From Vibrio rhodolitus (GTDB lineage Bacteria; Pseudomonadota; Gammaproteobacteria; Enterobacterales; Vibrionaceae), in the NCBI RefSeq assembly GCF_003350325.1, contig NZ_QLYZ01000003.1, positions 882 to 64,881 of the forward strand: a stretch of DNA of 64,000 nucleotides, in the 5' to 3' direction. The translations under genes were made by a program, and so were the position numbers. The notes below the pieces were generated by a model, which had not been told where the DNA came from, made no database searches, and saw only the letters and a list, made by a program, of their open reading frames with translations. This document shows, piece by piece, positions 62,819 through 64,000 of the stretch. Position 1 is the first letter of the stretch. Every line of letters begins with the position of its first letter.

Positions 62819-64000
62819 TTAACTTCTCAGTACCCTTTCTATCTCACTGATGCTGGTTGGGTCGTCAATGGTAGATGGCACGGTGTAAGATTCACCATCG
62901 GCGATTTGACGAATCGTGCGACGCAAAATTTTACCTGAACGGGTCTTTGGCAAGCGCTCGACCACTAAGGCGTGTTTAAAGCAGGCTACCGCGCCAATCG
63001 AGTCACGCACTTTACTGACTAACTCACCTTCAAGCTCTAACGAGTCAATGCTCACGCCATCTTTAAGCACCACAAAGCCAAGTGGCAGCTGACCTTTGAG
63101 ATCATCGTGAATCCCGACCACTGCACACTCAGCAATCGCAGGGTGTCCACCAACAATCTCTTCCATTTCACCTGTTGATAGGCGGTGTCCGGCAACATTG
63201 ATCACATCATCGATGCGCCCCATGATAAATAGATACCCCTCTTCATCTAGGTAGCCGCCATCACCAGAAACATAGTAGCCCGGGAATTGGCTAAGGTAAC
63301 CCGTCTCAAAGCGATCATGGTTGCGCCATACCGTAGGGAGGCAGCTTGGTGGCAATGGACGTTTTAGTGCGACAAAACCTTGTTGGTTGGCTGCGACAGG
63401 CTCACCTAACTCGTTAAGGATCTCAACCTGATATCCGGGAATAGGCTTAGTTGCCGAGCCAGCTTTGACTGGCATCAGTTCAACGCCAGTCGGGTTGCCA
63501 GCAATTGCCCAACCTGTCTCGGTTTGCCACCAGTGGTCAATAACGGGTTTATCGGCTTTGCTCTCAACCCACTCCAATGTTGGCGGATCAAGGCGCTCAC
63601 CAGCCATAAAGATCGCGGTCAGCTTCGATAAATCATACTGCTTGAGGCAATCACCATCTGGGTCTTCTTTCTTGATCGCGCGAAATGCAGTTGGCGCAGA
63701 AAATAGCACATCCACCTGATACTCTTCACATACGCGCCAAAATGCGCCCGGATCGGGAGTACGCACTGGTTTACCTTCATACAAAATCGTCGTGCAGCCA
63801 TGAATCAGTGGAGCATAAACAATGTATGAATGACCAACCACCCAACCCACATCCGATGCAGCCCAGAAAACGCCATCTTGCGGCATATTATAGATAGTGC
63901 CCATGGAATACTTCATCGCGACCGCGTGACCGCCATTGTCACGCACAACACCTTTTGGTTTGCCAGTTGTGCCTGAGGTATAAAGGATGTACAGCGGATC
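62819..64000 (-). CDS. prpE: Propionyl-CoA synthetase, 5' part outside window
   Basis: The C-terminal 394 residues of an acyl-CoA synthetase of the ANL superfamily that makes propionyl-CoA (or acetyl-CoA) from acid, ATP and CoA. The ATP-binding P-loop YTSGTTGKPKGVVRDNGGH lies right at the window edge. The motifs DHWWQTETGW, YYVSGDGGYLDEEGYLFIMGR and the acetylated-lysine motif PKTRSGKILRR follow. The segment VVRDNGGHAVAM favours PrpE over Acs. The frame continues past 64000, so the true start is not visible. Confidence 0.88.
   Translation of the reverse strand, partial: DPLYILYTSGTTGKPKGVVRDNGGHAVAMKYSMGTIYNMPQDGVFWAASDVGWVVGHSYIVYAPLIHGCTTILYEGKPVRTPDPGAFWRVCEEYQVDVLFSAPTAFRAIKKEDPDGDCLKQYDLSKLTAIFMAGERLDPPTLEWVESKADKPVIDHWWQTETGWAIAGNPTGVELMPVKAGSATKPIPGYQVEILNELGEPVAANQQGFVALKRPLPPSCLPTVWRNHDRFETGYLSQFPGYYVSGDGGYLDEEGYLFIMGRIDDVINVAGHRLSTGEMEEIVGGHPAIAECAVVGIHDDLKGQLPLGFVVLKDGVSIDSLELEGELVSKVRDSIGAVACFKHALVVERLPKTRSGKILRRTIRQIADGESYTVPSTIDDPTSISEIERVLRS

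Overview
The window looks like chromosomal DNA of a marine gammaproteobacterium, most probably Vibrio. Pointers to this are the moderate GC, Vibrio-style intergenic repeats (a 127-bp ERIC-like element, a 163-bp inverted-repeat element and a three-copy structured repeat), two TRAP importers for sugar acids, a periplasmic class II cyclic-nucleotide phosphodiesterase of the CpdP type, and PACE and NemR-type regulator/target pairs. The genus is an inference. No rRNA, tRNA or CRISPR array was seen.

Left edge to 8.2 kb: the start of an IS3-type transposase gene runs off the left end, and its terminus seems to cut into a small hypothetical gene. Next come cpdP, a two-gene PTS EIIB / 6-phospho-beta-glucosidase unit, a ferric-reductase-like flavocytochrome, a di-haem cytochrome c peroxidase with a perfect FNR-type site upstream, a GNAT enzyme and a MerR-methyltransferase fusion.

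8.3 to 26.2 kb is a large sugar-acid region. Half one (8.3-18.2 kb) carries an LgoD-like dehydrogenase, a GntR/FCD regulator with two DNA-binding domains, eda, kdgK, a TRAP transporter, uxaB and uxaA. Together they could take L-galactonate through tagaturonate, altronate and KDG to pyruvate and glyceraldehyde-3-phosphate without a uronate isomerase. After sodC, half two (18.9-26.2 kb) holds dgoK, an RraA-family protein with a complete aldolase metal motif, a KDPGal-type aldolase, a CtBP-like 2-hydroxyacid dehydrogenase, a second TRAP system and a GntR/FCD regulator. It has no sugar-acid dehydratase, so its substrate is unclear and it may be an undescribed pathway.

26.2 to 42.9 kb holds ordinary chromosomal genes: a LysR/PACE efflux pair, a eukaryotic-type glutathione synthetase, a PHP phosphatase, a three-gene outer-membrane operon (beta-barrel, Omp85-like barrel, DUF4056), RidA with LysE, a lipoprotein, a chemoreceptor, PhoX behind a triple Pho box, a diguanylate cyclase, a methyltransferase and a second LysE exporter.

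43.0 to 45.7 kb is a small accessory island. A DUF4238-like gene and a 2TM-domain gene sit between three copies of a repeat built from three hairpins. The stems change in a compensating way between copies, so the fold itself appears to be conserved.

45.8 to 64.0 kb contains a Cof-type HAD phosphatase with an ERIC-like element behind it, an AaeXAB-like efflux operon divergent from a LysR gene, a CAT-family acetyltransferase, a NemR-like regulator whose operator is repeated before its reductase/GST operon, an RND efflux pair, a MarR regulator divergent from an EamA/FMN-reductase operon with two palindromic operators, and a propionyl-CoA synthetase cut by the right end.
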